From JALOTE01 sp031422195 (GTDB lineage: Bacteria; Pseudomonadota; Alphaproteobacteria; Rhizobiales; Rhizobiaceae): a stretch of 25,587 nt of DNA. Where the stretch lies: assembly GCA_031422195.1 (NCBI GenBank), contig JANOPZ010000004.1, forward strand, positions 1 to 25,587, in the 5' to 3' direction. The notes beneath the pieces are model-generated. The model did no database searches. It had not been told where the DNA came from and saw nothing but the letters and a program-made list of their open reading frames with translations. Below, piece after piece: positions 16,727 through 24,472 of the stretch (its first letter is position 1; the number at the start of each line of letters is the position of its first letter). The translations under genes were made by a program, and so were the position numbers.

Positions 16727-16808
16727 AGTGCTGTGATAACACTGCGATAGCGCATTTGTGTCCAGCCCGATGATTGAAAATGATTAAAAAACCGCGCAAT
16801 TGGTTTTA

Positions 16809-17540
16809 ATGTTCAAGTATTTCTGCACCGTTTTCTTTATTTTGTTGGGCAGCTTGCCCGCTTCGTCTTTCCAATCTGATTGGGTGGAAAGCGAAGGCGG
16901 CGCAATGCGTTTGATCATTGCCAATGGCGGGGCAGAACAGGCGCGCGGCGTCCTTGAAATTAAGTTACAACCGGGCTGGAAGACCTATTGGCGCGAGCCC
17001 GGTGATGGCGGTATTCCGCCATCTTTGAGCAGAAACGGCATGGCTTTGGAATTGCTATTTCCTGCACCCGAGCGCATCAGCGAAAACAACATGGTTTTCA
17101 GCGGCTATCACAATGGCGTCAATCTGCCATTTGTTTTACCGCATACGCTGGAGCCGGCTGACAGGCTCACCGCGTTTATTGGCATCTGCAGGGAAATATG
17201 TGTGCCGTTTCAGGGCGAGTTTGTGTTGATGCGTGATGCGGATGATTTGGCGCTCGTGGACCAAGCTTTTGCCGCACTGCCAAAACCAGCTTTAGAAAAT
17301 GTCGGTGTTGTCGAACAGGCCCGCACGGGCAACCAACTGAAGCTCAAAGTTGCTGGAATGAAAAACGATGCAGCGCTGTTTCTTGCGCCCGGCAAAGGGG
17401 TCTATTTAGGCATTCCCATCGCCTCCGTTGACGGATTTTCTGTAAAAATAATCAAAGAAAAGATGCCGGGAGTGACAGTGAATTACACATTAAAAACTCT
17501 AGATGGCTCGATTTCTGGCATATTTGACATGCCAAATTAG
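16809..17540 (+). CDS. Secreted DsbD N-terminal (alpha)-like domain protein
   Basis: A 243-residue exported protein. ATG 16809 starts a short signal peptide (hydrophobic 4-18, then ASSFQS); a TTG at 16800 is also in frame. The rest matches the periplasmic alpha-type domain of the DsbD/ScsB disulfide reductases: QPGWKTYWREPGDGGIPP near residue 57, a sheet-rich middle, and the pair Cys-x3-Cys in GICREICVPFQ. That motif is the typical redox-active site of this domain. There are no membrane helices or C-terminal thioredoxin domain, unlike full DsbD, so it needs an electron donor from elsewhere. It follows the phosphodiesterase gene by 82 bases and precedes a peroxiredoxin. A redox link to either neighbour is an inference. 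Confidence 0.83.
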   Translation: MFKYFCTVFFILLGSLPASSFQSDWVESEGGAMRLIIANGGAEQARGVLEIKLQPGWKTYWREPGDGGIPPSLSRNGMALELLFPAPERISENNMVFSGYHNGVNLPFVLPHTLEPADRLTAFIGICREICVPFQGEFVLMRDADDLALVDQAFAALPKPALENVGVVEQARTGNQLKLKVAGMKNDAALFLAPGKGVYLGIPIASVDGFSVKIIKEKMPGVTVNYTLKTLDGSISGIFDMPN

Positions 17541-17570
17541 GCGCGTTTGGCGAACATCTTTTCTTTCATG

Positions 17571-17598
17571 CTGAACCGCACTACTTCACAACTATAAT
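17571..17598 (+). promoter_or_regulatory. Possible sigma-70 promoter of the peroxiredoxin gene
   Basis: A perfect TATAAT is at 17593-17598, 18 bases before the peroxiredoxin ATG. CTGAAC (17571-17576) stands 16 bases upstream of it and is only a partial -35 match. The gap between stop and start (76 bases) is large enough for a promoter of its own, but the short leader left by this -10 makes it uncertain. Confidence 0.4.
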
Positions 17599-17616
17599 TT
17601 CAAACGGAGCTTTTCC

Positions 17617-18102
17617 ATGACTATTTCTATTGGTAATTCAGTGCCTGCCGGTTCATTCAAAGTTATCAGTGCAGACGGCCCCGCCGAAAAAACGGCAGCT
17701 GACATTCTTGGTCAAGGAACCGTTGTTCTGGTGGGTGTGCCCGGCGCATTTACACCAACCTGCAATGACAACCATGTGCCCGGCTATTTGGAAAATGCCG
17801 AAGCCATTAAACAGCGCGGCGTCGATGCCATTTACATTCTGTCGGCCAATGACCACCATGTGATGCGCGCTTGGGAAAAAAGCTTGGGCTCTGAAGGCAA
17901 AGTGCAAATGATTTCCGATTGGGATGCGTCTTACGCAACTGAATTGGGCCTCAATGTCGATATTTCTGCCTATGGTTTAGGCATGCGCGCAAAGCGGTTT
18001 TCCATCTTATTTAAGGATGGCAAGGTTGCTGTTGTCAACGTCGAAGATAATCCGGGCCAAGTATCAAACACTTCCGCTGCCACTTTGATCGGCGCTCTTT
18101 AA
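17617..18102 (+). CDS. Peroxiredoxin, Prx5 type (single cysteine)
   Basis: A 161-residue thiol peroxidase of the Prx5/AhpE-like group that reduces hydrogen and organic peroxides. The active-site segment is PGAFTPTC with peroxidatic Cys49, and the later arginine is in GMRAKRFS. Cys49 is the only cysteine in the chain, so it must be resolved by an outside thiol; in related bacterial enzymes this is glutathione with glutaredoxin. There is no signal peptide, so it acts in the cytoplasm. GGAG lies 9 bases before ATG 17617. The gene ends 13 bases from the convergent rnhA and is closed by an intrinsic terminator inside rnhA. Confidence 0.95.
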   Translation: MTISIGNSVPAGSFKVISADGPAEKTAADILGQGTVVLVGVPGAFTPTCNDNHVPGYLENAEAIKQRGVDAIYILSANDHHVMRAWEKSLGSEGKVQMISDWDASYATELGLNVDISAYGLGMRAKRFSILFKDGKVAVVNVEDNPGQVSNTSAATLIGAL

Positions 18103-18115
18103 GAATTAGCAAAAT

Positions 18116-18586
18116 TTACGAACCGGCTGCTTCGGTGGCCGGTTTTTTAATGGACAAAAATGGTGCCATGCCTTGCCGGGCTAACTCATCGGCGCGCTCG
18201 TTTTCAGGGTGGCCTGCATGGCCTTTGACCCAGCGCCAATCGACTTCGTGCGGTAAGCGGGCTGCATCCAGGGCTTGCCAGAGCTCAAGGTTTTTCACCG
18301 GCTTTTTATCTGCCGTGCGCCAACCGTTGCGCTTCCAGCCCTGCATCCATTTGGTGATGCCATCACGCACGTATACTGAATCTGTCGTGAGAATTACAGT
18401 GCAAGGCTGTTTTAGTGCAGTGAGCGCCTCAATCGCCGCCATCAATTCCATCTGGTTGTTCGTGGTTAGCGCCAAACCGCCGCACAACTCTTTGAGCTTG
18501 TCGCCGTAGCGCAGGATTGCACCCCAGCCGCCCGGGCCGGGATTGCCTGAGCATGCGCCATCGGTGAAAACCTCAACTGTTTTCAT
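18116..18586 (-). CDS. rnhA: Ribonuclease HI
   Basis: A 156-residue RNase HI that cuts the RNA strand of RNA-DNA hybrids, for example at R-loops and primers. All four catalytic acids are in place: Asp9 (FTDGACSGNPGPGG), Glu47 (NNQMELMA), Asp69 (TTDSVYV) and Asp133 (NERADELA), with His123 in KGHAGH. Length is typical. The start codon overlaps the thrB stop as ATGA (18583-18586), so translation is probably coupled. It is the last gene of the minus-strand cluster. Its final ten or so codons also encode the plus-strand terminator of the peroxiredoxin gene. Confidence 0.97.
   Translation of the reverse strand: MKTVEVFTDGACSGNPGPGGWGAILRYGDKLKELCGGLALTTNNQMELMAAIEALTALKQPCTVILTTDSVYVRDGITKWMQGWKRNGWRTADKKPVKNLELWQALDAARLPHEVDWRWVKGHAGHPENERADELARQGMAPFLSIKKPATEAAGS
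18121..18148 (+). terminator. Intrinsic terminator of the peroxiredoxin gene, inside rnhA
   Basis: AACCGGC (18121-18127) pairs with GCCGGTT (18138-18144). Two wobble pairs and a C-G pair continue the stem onto a TTCG tetraloop (18131-18134). The helix is about 10 pairs and is followed by a run of six T's (18143-18148). It lies 19 bases after the peroxiredoxin stop and within the last codons of rnhA on the other strand. Read from the minus strand there is no long U-run after the stem, so it favours the plus direction. Confidence 0.82.
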
Positions 18587-19551
18587 TGGCTTATCAGGCC
18601 ATAGCTTGCCGCGCTTTTTACGTCACGGTGAAACGCCATTTTGCGGCTGTATTCCCTTGGGTCTTTTTTGACAACAAGGGAGCCTTCGGGCGTGTTAATC
18701 CAATCATAAAGGCGCGTCAGCATAAAGCGTAAGGCCGAGCCGCGGGCGAGCAATGGTAGCGAGGCAATTTCATCTGCGTTCAATTTGCGGCCCGATTGGT
18801 AGCCGTCAAACAACGCCGCACCCTTGGTAGAGTTAAACGCGCCGTCTAGCTCAAAACACCAAGCGTTAAGGCAGGTCGCAACATCGTAGGCCAAGATATC
18901 TGTGCAGGCGAAATAAAAGTCGATGATGCCCGACAGTTTGTCGCCAAGGAAAAACACATTATCTGGAAATAGATCGGCATGGATAACGCCGCGCGGCAAA
19001 TGCTGTGGCCAGTTATTTTCCAAATCAATTAAATCTTGTTCGACCTCGGCCACCAAACCGGGAACTATATTTTCTGCAAAATCAGCGCATTTATTCCAAA
19101 GCGGTCGCCAATCTTGCAGGGTCAAGCCATTGCGGCGCGATAACGTAAAATTGGTGCCTGCCACATGCATTTGCGCCAAAGCCACGCCCAGTTCGAAGCA
19201 ATGATTGGCGTCCGGACGTCTTGGCCAAGTGCCTTCTAGAAACGTGATGATCGCGGCTGGTCTGCCGGCGAGTGTTGCAATCATGCTCGCATCTTTGCGC
19301 AAAACCGGCAGCGGGCAAACAACACCTTGCTGTTGTAAATGCTGCATTAAGCCAAGAAAAAACGGTAGATCAACCTCATTTACCCGCTTTTCATAGAGCG
19401 TGAGAATGTATTGGCCCTTTGTGGTGTGCAGCATAAAGTTGGAATTTTCGACGCCTTCGGCAATGCCGCGATAAGAGGTCAATTCACCTATATCATAGCC
19501 TGCCAGAAACGCCTTCAATTCAAGGTCGGTAACATCAGTATAGACAGCCAC
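18583..19551 (-). CDS. thrB: Homoserine kinase (ThrB, APH-fold type)
   Basis: A 322-residue kinase that phosphorylates homoserine, giving the substrate for ThrC. It belongs to the aminoglycoside-phosphotransferase-like form used by alphaproteobacteria, not the GHMP form of enterobacteria. The catalytic loop is HADLFPDN (191-198) and the metal-binding segment is IIDF (209-212); the N-lobe has GIAEGVENSNFML as nucleotide loop. The start is GTG 19551, with GGCGGGGCG upstream across the ispH stop. The gap to ispH is only 3 bases, and the end overlaps rnhA by 4, so ispH-thrB-rnhA are surely one transcript. Confidence 0.96.
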   Translation of the reverse strand: MAVYTDVTDLELKAFLAGYDIGELTSYRGIAEGVENSNFMLHTTKGQYILTLYEKRVNEVDLPFFLGLMQHLQQQGVVCPLPVLRKDASMIATLAGRPAAIITFLEGTWPRRPDANHCFELGVALAQMHVAGTNFTLSRRNGLTLQDWRPLWNKCADFAENIVPGLVAEVEQDLIDLENNWPQHLPRGVIHADLFPDNVFFLGDKLSGIIDFYFACTDILAYDVATCLNAWCFELDGAFNSTKGAALFDGYQSGRKLNADEIASLPLLARGSALRFMLTRLYDWINTPEGSLVVKKDPREYSRKMAFHRDVKSAASYGLISQ

Positions 19552-19554
19552 TTT

Positions 19555-20553
19555 TCACGCCCCGCCTGACAAAAACGCCATATCCGGCTTCGTCAGTTCA
19601 ACGTCTCGCAGCGCGCGCATCACCATGAATTCTTCGGTTTCTTCGGCTGTTATGAACGGTTCAACCAAGATTTCAAATCTGGCAGCAAACGCATCCAATA
19701 TTTCATTGACTAAAATTTCAGGGGCTGATGCGCCTGCCGAAAGGCCAAGTGTGGCAATACCCTCAACTTTAGCCCAGTCAATGTCAGCAGCGGTTTGCAC
19801 CAGCATCGAAATGCGAGCACCCGCTTTTAATGCCACATCAACAAGGCGCATCGAGTTGGATGAGTTGGGAGCGCCTACGACCAAAAATAAATCACAGCCT
19901 AAAGCAGCTGCTTTAACAGCCTCTTGCCGGTTGGTTGTAGCATAGCAAATGGATTCAGCGGCCGGCGCTGTAATGCTTGGAAACTTTACCTGCAATGCCG
20001 CCAAAATTTCAGAGGTATCATCGACCGAAAGTGTCGTTTGAGTGACGAACCCCAAGGCATCGGGGTTGGCAGGCCGTAGCGTCGCAACATCATCAACGCT
20101 TTCTACCAATGTAATTGTGCCTTCGGGCAATTGGCCCAATGTGCCGATGACCTCAGGATGGCCTTTATGCCCAACCAACAGCACATGCCGGCCGCGTCGC
20201 TCATGCAGCATCGCTTGCTTGTGAACTTTTGAAACCAACGGGCACGTGGCATCCAGCGCCAACATATTGCGTGCTGCTGCATCGGCTGGCACTGATTTTG
20301 GTACACCATGCGCTGAAAACACAACTGGTCTGTCAGTATGTTCAGCGGGAATGTCGATCAATTCTTTGATGAATATGGCGCCACGTTGGCGAAGGCCATC
20401 GACCACATACTTGTTGTGCACAATCTCATGGCGCACATAAACCGGAGCACCATATTTTTTGAGAGCTAGCACCACAATTTGAATAGCGCGGTCAACTCCG
20501 GCACAAAATCCGCGCGGGCCGCACAAACGAATGGTGAGCTTTGGTTTTTGCAT
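19555..20553 (-). CDS. ispH: 4-hydroxy-3-methylbut-2-enyl diphosphate reductase IspH
   Basis: The last enzyme of the MEP isoprenoid pathway, reducing HMBPP to IPP and DMAPP with a [4Fe-4S] cluster. The three cluster cysteines are in PRGFCAGVDRAI, LDATCPLVSKVH and SICYATTNRQ. HEIVHN, GHKGHPEV, VTQTTLS and GAPNSSNS are the other conserved sites. ATG 20553 gives MQKPKLTIRLCGPRGF and 332 residues, as in rhizobial IspH; ATG 20598 would add 15 residues with no family match, though it lies nearer surf1. Neither has a good ribosome-binding site. It links the oxidase cluster to thrB-rnhA. Its products also feed farnesyl diphosphate, a substrate of CtaB. Confidence 0.96.
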   Translation of the reverse strand: MQKPKLTIRLCGPRGFCAGVDRAIQIVVLALKKYGAPVYVRHEIVHNKYVVDGLRQRGAIFIKELIDIPAEHTDRPVVFSAHGVPKSVPADAAARNMLALDATCPLVSKVHKQAMLHERRGRHVLLVGHKGHPEVIGTLGQLPEGTITLVESVDDVATLRPANPDALGFVTQTTLSVDDTSEILAALQVKFPSITAPAAESICYATTNRQEAVKAAALGCDLFLVVGAPNSSNSMRLVDVALKAGARISMLVQTAADIDWAKVEGIATLGLSAGASAPEILVNEILDAFAARFEILVEPFITAEETEEFMVMRALRDVELTKPDMAFLSGGA

Positions 20554-20602
20554 GTCGGTGCCCGAATACCTTTGGCGTTGGTCGCTATTTACCGGCATGA
20601 AG

Positions 20603-21340
20603 TCAAGCCGTTTCGGACCGCGCTTTTACAATATAGGCTAGCAATACAACCGCTAATGCCAGAGCCAACCCGTACCAAGTGATTAAATATTGCATATGGT
20701 TATTGGATAAATCCACGCGGGTCACGCCTGCAATCGGCAATAACCCATCCGGCAATTTTGAGGTTTTATCAACAAAAAATGGCAAGACCGATTTGTTGTC
20801 AAGGCCAGCTGCCACAATCATGGCGTTCAAATCTTTCCAATAAAATTCGTGTTTTTGCGGGTTGTTATCTGGCACTACCCATCCTGGTTTTTCTGTAAGC
20901 GCGGCACGTGCAAGGCCTTCAATATTGACCAACTGGTTCATTTGGCCATCTTGCCGCAAAGCCGGGTCGCGCTTATCGTATGGCACAAACCCGCGGTTAA
21001 CAAAGATCACCTGCCCGCTTGCAACTTCAACCGGCGTATAAACGTGCCAACCCGATTGGCCATCAAGCGTTGCCAGCACATATTGCTCGCGATCATTCAT
21101 CAATGTGCCGTTGAGTTTAACCGGCCGATATTCAATATCGGAACCAGCGTCGGCCATACCGATAATTGCGTCTAGAGGCACAGGGGCCTCAATAATACGG
21201 GTATCAATTGTGTTGATCAGTGCTTCTTTCCAGATCAGCCGGTTCCATTGCCACGTGCCAAGGCTGATTAGGATGGCAAATGCGATACCGGAAAGTACAA
21301 ACAGCCACAGGCTGATTTTTGCGCGGCTCTTGCTATTCAT
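20603..21340 (-). CDS. SURF1 family cytochrome oxidase assembly protein
   Basis: A 245-residue inner-membrane protein of the SURF1/Shy1 family, which assists haem a insertion into oxidase subunit I. Two membrane helices flank a periplasmic domain: about 8-28 and 218-237. Family marks are LGTWQWNRLIWK just after helix 1, EYRPVKLNG, GWHVYTPVE, VFVNRGFVP and a final HMQYLITWYGLA. ATG 21340 has AGGAG 9 bases upstream and overlaps the DUF983 stop by 8 bases; the open frame beyond it lies inside DUF983. ispH follows. Confidence 0.94.
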   Translation of the reverse strand: MNSKSRAKISLWLFVLSGIAFAILISLGTWQWNRLIWKEALINTIDTRIIEAPVPLDAIIGMADAGSDIEYRPVKLNGTLMNDREQYVLATLDGQSGWHVYTPVEVASGQVIFVNRGFVPYDKRDPALRQDGQMNQLVNIEGLARAALTEKPGWVVPDNNPQKHEFYWKDLNAMIVAAGLDNKSVLPFFVDKTSKLPDGLLPIAGVTRVDLSNNHMQYLITWYGLALALAVVLLAYIVKARSETA

Positions 21341-21716
21341 TATCAATGACTCCTGGCGCTGCCTTGCGGACATATTGATGGCAAAGCAACATGCCTTTGA
21401 TAAGGCGTGTGAGCCAAATGCACAGCACCAAAATGACTATTGGCCAAATCACGATGTGCAGCCAGATCGGCGGCAAAAACGTATTTTCAAGCGCGAGTGC
21501 GCCGCCGAGCACTATAATATTGGCAAACATCACCACAAATACGACTGCGCCATCGCCGACGTCCAAAGCTGAAAGATCCAAATTGCAATTGCTGCATTTT
21601 GGCCTGATCTTTAGCAGACCGGCAAAGAGCTGACCTTGTCCACAACGCGGGCACCTGCCCTTAAACCCTGTTTGCGTCGGGTCAATCGCAGGAAAGTATG
21701 CAGGTCTTTTTGTCAT
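21333..21716 (-). CDS. DUF983 zinc-ribbon membrane protein
   Basis: A 127-residue protein with an N-terminal zinc ribbon, CPRCG near 22 and CSNC near 41, followed by two hydrophobic helices at about 54-75 and 83-105. This layout defines DUF983, a family common beside cytochrome oxidase genes in alphaproteobacteria. Its function is not established; placement between ctaE and surf1 suggests a role in oxidase biogenesis. AAAGGGG precedes ATG 21716. The 3' end overlaps the surf1 start. Confidence 0.9.
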   Translation of the reverse strand: MTKRPAYFPAIDPTQTGFKGRCPRCGQGQLFAGLLKIRPKCSNCNLDLSALDVGDGAVVFVVMFANIIVLGGALALENTFLPPIWLHIVIWPIVILVLCIWLTRLIKGMLLCHQYVRKAAPGVIDNE

Positions 21717-21745
21717 TTTCCCCTTTGAACACGTCTAGCCGAAAG

Positions 21746-21763
21746 CGGCGGGTGGTCCCGCCG
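21746..21763. repeat. GC-rich hairpin between ctaE and DUF983
   Basis: CGGCGGG (21746-21752) and CCCGCCG (21757-21763) pair perfectly around a 4-base loop. It lies in the 66-base gap after the ctaE stop. No U-run follows in either direction, so it is not a classical terminator. In this position it could stabilise or partly separate the ctaE message from the assembly genes downstream. Confidence 0.5.
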
Positions 21764-21782
21764 ATTATATCAAAAAGACATA

Positions 21783-22655
21783 TTAATGCTGGTAGAGCGG
21801 CGCGCCCCACGAGGCCCAAACATAGATGGCGAAAAACAAAAACAACCAAACGACGTCCACGAAATGCCAGTACCACGCAGCAGCTTCAAAGCCAAAATGC
21901 TGCTCTGGTTTGAAATGGCCAGCCAGTGCGCGAAACAAACATATGGCCAGAAATATAGTGCCAATCAAAACGTGGAAACCATGAAAGCCAGTGGCTAAAT
22001 AAAACGTTGCACCGTACAGCGAGCCGGAAAATGAGAATGGTGCCACTGAATATTCATACGCTTGCACGCAGGAGAAGATGACACCAAGCAAAACGGTAAG
22101 TACTAAGCCCCATTTTAGCCCTTCGCGGTCACCGTGAATCAAGGCATGGTGCGCCCAAGTCACTGTGGTGCCTGACAGAAGCAAAATCACGGTATTATAA
22201 AGCGGCAAATGCAACGGATCGAGTACTTCGACACCCTTTGGTGGCCATTGCCCACCTGTGTATTCGGTACGCAATACCTGCTGTGCTTCATTATAGAAAA
22301 GACTGGCATCAAAAAATGCCCAGAACCAAGCAGCAAAAAACATCACTTCGGAGGCGATGAACATAATCATGCCGTAGCGCAAATGCAGCGACACTACGCG
22401 AGTGTGCGCGCCAGCGTGGGCTTCCTTAATGGTATCTGCCCACCAGCCATACATTGTATACAGTACAATGGTAAAACCAATCAGCAACATCCATGGGGAA
22501 GCCAAATTAACGCCAAGGAAATAAAAATCATTTCCCTTCAGATTCTGCATATAGCCCACGCCGCCTACCGCCATAACCAAAGCGCCAAATGAGCCGAGGA
22601 TAGGCCAAGGGCTAGGGTCAACAATGTGGTAATCGTGGTTCTTGGTCTCAGACAT
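21783..22655 (-). CDS. ctaE: Cytochrome c oxidase subunit III
   Basis: A 290-residue core subunit of the aa3-type oxidase, with seven membrane helices. Family segments are YHIVDPSPWPILGS at the N-terminus, MYGWWADTIKEA, RYGMIMFIASEVMFFAAWFW, TTVTWAHHALIHGDR, ATGFHGFHVLIGTIFL and the end WYWHFVDVVWLFLFFAIY. The frame opens 16 codons earlier, but ATG 22655 (MSETKNHDYHIVD) has AGGG 8 bases before it and the usual N-terminus. ctaG lies 52 bases upstream, and DUF983 follows after 66 bases that hold a hairpin. Confidence 0.97.
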   Translation of the reverse strand: MSETKNHDYHIVDPSPWPILGSFGALVMAVGGVGYMQNLKGNDFYFLGVNLASPWMLLIGFTIVLYTMYGWWADTIKEAHAGAHTRVVSLHLRYGMIMFIASEVMFFAAWFWAFFDASLFYNEAQQVLRTEYTGGQWPPKGVEVLDPLHLPLYNTVILLLSGTTVTWAHHALIHGDREGLKWGLVLTVLLGVIFSCVQAYEYSVAPFSFSGSLYGATFYLATGFHGFHVLIGTIFLAICLFRALAGHFKPEQHFGFEAAAWYWHFVDVVWLFLFFAIYVWASWGAPLYQH

Positions 22656-22707
22656 TATCTTATCCCTATCAGTGACGGGTTTGGGCCAGTTAACACCGGC
22701 CATTATT

Positions 22708-23304
22708 CTATTTTAGTTTCAATGCCGCTTGTTCGGTATTGATTTCATTGCCCTCTAGTACCGGAAAGAACGTGTACGACAAAGTGATTGTTGTAATTTT
22801 AGTTGCTTCAGGATCATCTATTATGGTGGGATCAATGAAAAATACCACTGGCATATCGAGAGTTTCGCCCGGTTTTAGAGTTGTGTTCGTAAAACAGAAG
22901 CATTGCAGCTTGTTAAAATAGGCACCAGCAGTTTCAGGCGTCACATTAAAGGTGGCAATTGCTTTAACTTCGCGCGTTGAAACATTTTTCGCCGTGAAAG
23001 CAATTTGCTTGGTTTCGCCAAGTTGCACTTCAACTTCGCGCACCACTGGGCCAAACTTTATCGGCAAACCACCATTCACATTGCCATCGAAACGCACTTT
23101 GATGTTATGCGCCATAACTTGTTCGGGCGCTGCGGTTGCAATTTTCGGTGTTCCACCAAAACCCGTCACCTGGCAAAACAATTTATACAATGGAACTGAA
23201 GCATAAGCTGCTCCGATCATCGAAGCAAAAAACACTACGCATGCTGCTGCCACGCGCAAATTAGCGTTTCGGCTGGGTTTATTATTGATCGGTTGTGTCG
23301 ACAT
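22708..23304 (-). CDS. ctaG: Cytochrome c oxidase assembly protein CtaG (Cox11)
   Basis: A 198-residue copper chaperone of the CtaG/Cox11 family, which delivers CuB to subunit I. A single N-terminal membrane helix (about 17-37) anchors a periplasmic immunoglobulin-like domain. Cysteines expected for copper handling are present: Cys44 in YKLFCQVTGFGGT, and Cys135 and Cys137 in CFCF. The family usually reads CFCFTE; here it is CFCFTN. GAGG lies 8 bases before ATG 23304. It is between coxF (9-base gap) and ctaE. Confidence 0.96.
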   Translation of the reverse strand: MSTQPINNKPSRNANLRVAAACVVFFASMIGAAYASVPLYKLFCQVTGFGGTPKIATAAPEQVMAHNIKVRFDGNVNGGLPIKFGPVVREVEVQLGETKQIAFTAKNVSTREVKAIATFNVTPETAGAYFNKLQCFCFTNTTLKPGETLDMPVVFFIDPTIIDDPEATKITTITLSYTFFPVLEGNEINTEQAALKLK

Positions 23305-23313
23305 TGCAAAACC

Positions 23314-23472
23314 TCAAAACGAACGCGACAACACGGTGCTGCCCATCTTAAAAACGGTGATTCCATAGAAGGCCAAAACGATGACCACCAAGGCTATTCC
23401 CAACGCCAAAGAGCGGCCTTTGCGGGCTTTGTTTTGGGCTTCTGTCGGAGTTATCAAATCTAAATCGGCCAT
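23314..23472 (-). CDS. Small membrane protein, CoxF-like
   Basis: A short frame of 52 codons. The protein begins MADLDLITPTEAQNKARKGR, has a single hydrophobic helix (about 22-40) and ends KMGSTVLSRSF. Its ATG directly abuts the ctaB stop (TAAATG), so translation is probably coupled. The ctaG ATG follows 9 bases after its stop. Position, size and one-helix layout fit CoxF, the small protein encoded between ctaB and ctaG in rhizobia. A role in oxidase assembly is inferred from place only. Confidence 0.82.
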   Translation of the reverse strand: MADLDLITPTEAQNKARKGRSLALGIALVVIVLAFYGITVFKMGSTVLSRSF

Positions 23473-24411
23473 TTATACCACCACACGATGAATAAGTGTT
23501 TCCACTAGCAAAACGCCAAATAAGGCAAATAAGTACCAAAGAGAAAACACGAAAAGTTTGATTGAAGGCCGACCAGCTGCGGCACCCTGTGCGCGCAATA
23601 ATTGCCACGCACGAAATGCAAACATACCGCCCAAGACGGTGGCTGTGGCCATGTAGACATATCCAGCAAATCCGGCAAAAAATGGAAGGGTGCTCGCAAT
23701 TGCAAGCAGAACCGAATAGCCGAATATCTGGCGCTTTGTGCTTTCGATGCCCGCCACATTCGGCATCATGGGTACGCCTGCGGCACCATATTCTTCACTT
23801 TTCAACAGCGCTAGCGCCCAAAAATGAGGTGGTGTCCAGAGAAAGACAATTAGAAAAAGAATAAAACTTTCAATGCTGATCCACTGACCAGTGACCGCCG
23901 CCCAACCAATAATGGGCGGGAAGGCACCAGCTGCGCCGCCTATCACGATGTTCTGCGGTGTTGAGCGCTTTAGCCAAGCCGAATACACAATAACATAAAA
24001 GAAAATCGTAAAAGCGAGCCAACTACCGGCAACCCAATTGGTTGCAAGTCCAAGCGTCACAACCGACAATGCCGAAAGAACAACGCCAAACACCAGCACA
24101 TCTTGCGGATCAATTCGGCCTGATGGAATAGGCCGTGACTTTGTACGCGACATTAACGCGTCGATATCAGCATCATACCACATATTAAGAGCGCCGGACG
24201 CGCCCCCGCCAATAGCAATAGCAGCAACTGCGATAAATCCGATGAACGGGTTGATCGGGCCGGGCGCGATAACGAGGCCAACCAATGCAGTGAAAACAAC
24301 CAGCTGCATTACGCGGGGTTTAAGCAGTTCATAAAAATCGCGCGGGCCAGCCAAAGACAGCCCGGACGACCCGGGGCCATTTTCAGCGGCGATATTTTCG
24401 GTCAATGCCAT
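23473..24411 (-). CDS. ctaB: Protoheme IX farnesyltransferase (haem O synthase)
   Basis: A 312-residue membrane prenyltransferase of the UbiA family that adds a farnesyl group to haem B, giving haem O, the precursor of haem A. The first aspartate-rich motif is NMWYDADIDALMSRTKSRP (76-94), followed by IPSGR. The second conserved loop is FLWTPPHFWALALLKSEEY. Eight or nine hydrophobic helices cover the rest. ATG 24411 is preceded by GGA 9 bases upstream. It lies between ctaD (61-base gap holding a hairpin) and coxF (no gap). Confidence 0.97.
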   Translation of the reverse strand: MALTENIAAENGPGSSGLSLAGPRDFYELLKPRVMQLVVFTALVGLVIAPGPINPFIGFIAVAAIAIGGGASGALNMWYDADIDALMSRTKSRPIPSGRIDPQDVLVFGVVLSALSVVTLGLATNWVAGSWLAFTIFFYVIVYSAWLKRSTPQNIVIGGAAGAFPPIIGWAAVTGQWISIESFILFLIVFLWTPPHFWALALLKSEEYGAAGVPMMPNVAGIESTKRQIFGYSVLLAIASTLPFFAGFAGYVYMATATVLGGMFAFRAWQLLRAQGAAAGRPSIKLFVFSLWYLFALFGVLLVETLIHRVVV

Positions 24412-24436
24412 TAACTTATTCCATTTGGTCCAATTT

Positions 24437-24466
24437 GCGGGGCGGGGATTGATCGCCCCGCCTCGC
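24437..24466 (-). promoter_or_regulatory. GC-rich hairpin between ctaD and ctaB
   Basis: GCGGGGCGGGG (24437-24447) pairs with CCCCGCCTCGC (24456-24466) through 11 pairs, one of them G-T, around an 8-base loop. In the direction of transcription it starts 6 bases after the ctaD stop. It is followed by AAATT, not a U-run, so it looks more like a processing or stability element that separates abundant ctaD mRNA from ctaB than a full terminator. Confidence 0.5.
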
Positions 24467-24472
24467 TATTCA

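Noticed and set aside
16727..16808. Possible terminator or small gene after the phosphodiesterase.
   Set aside because: The short inverted fragments (around GTGTTATCACAG-like sequence) have no U-run, and no frame with a ribosome-binding site is present.
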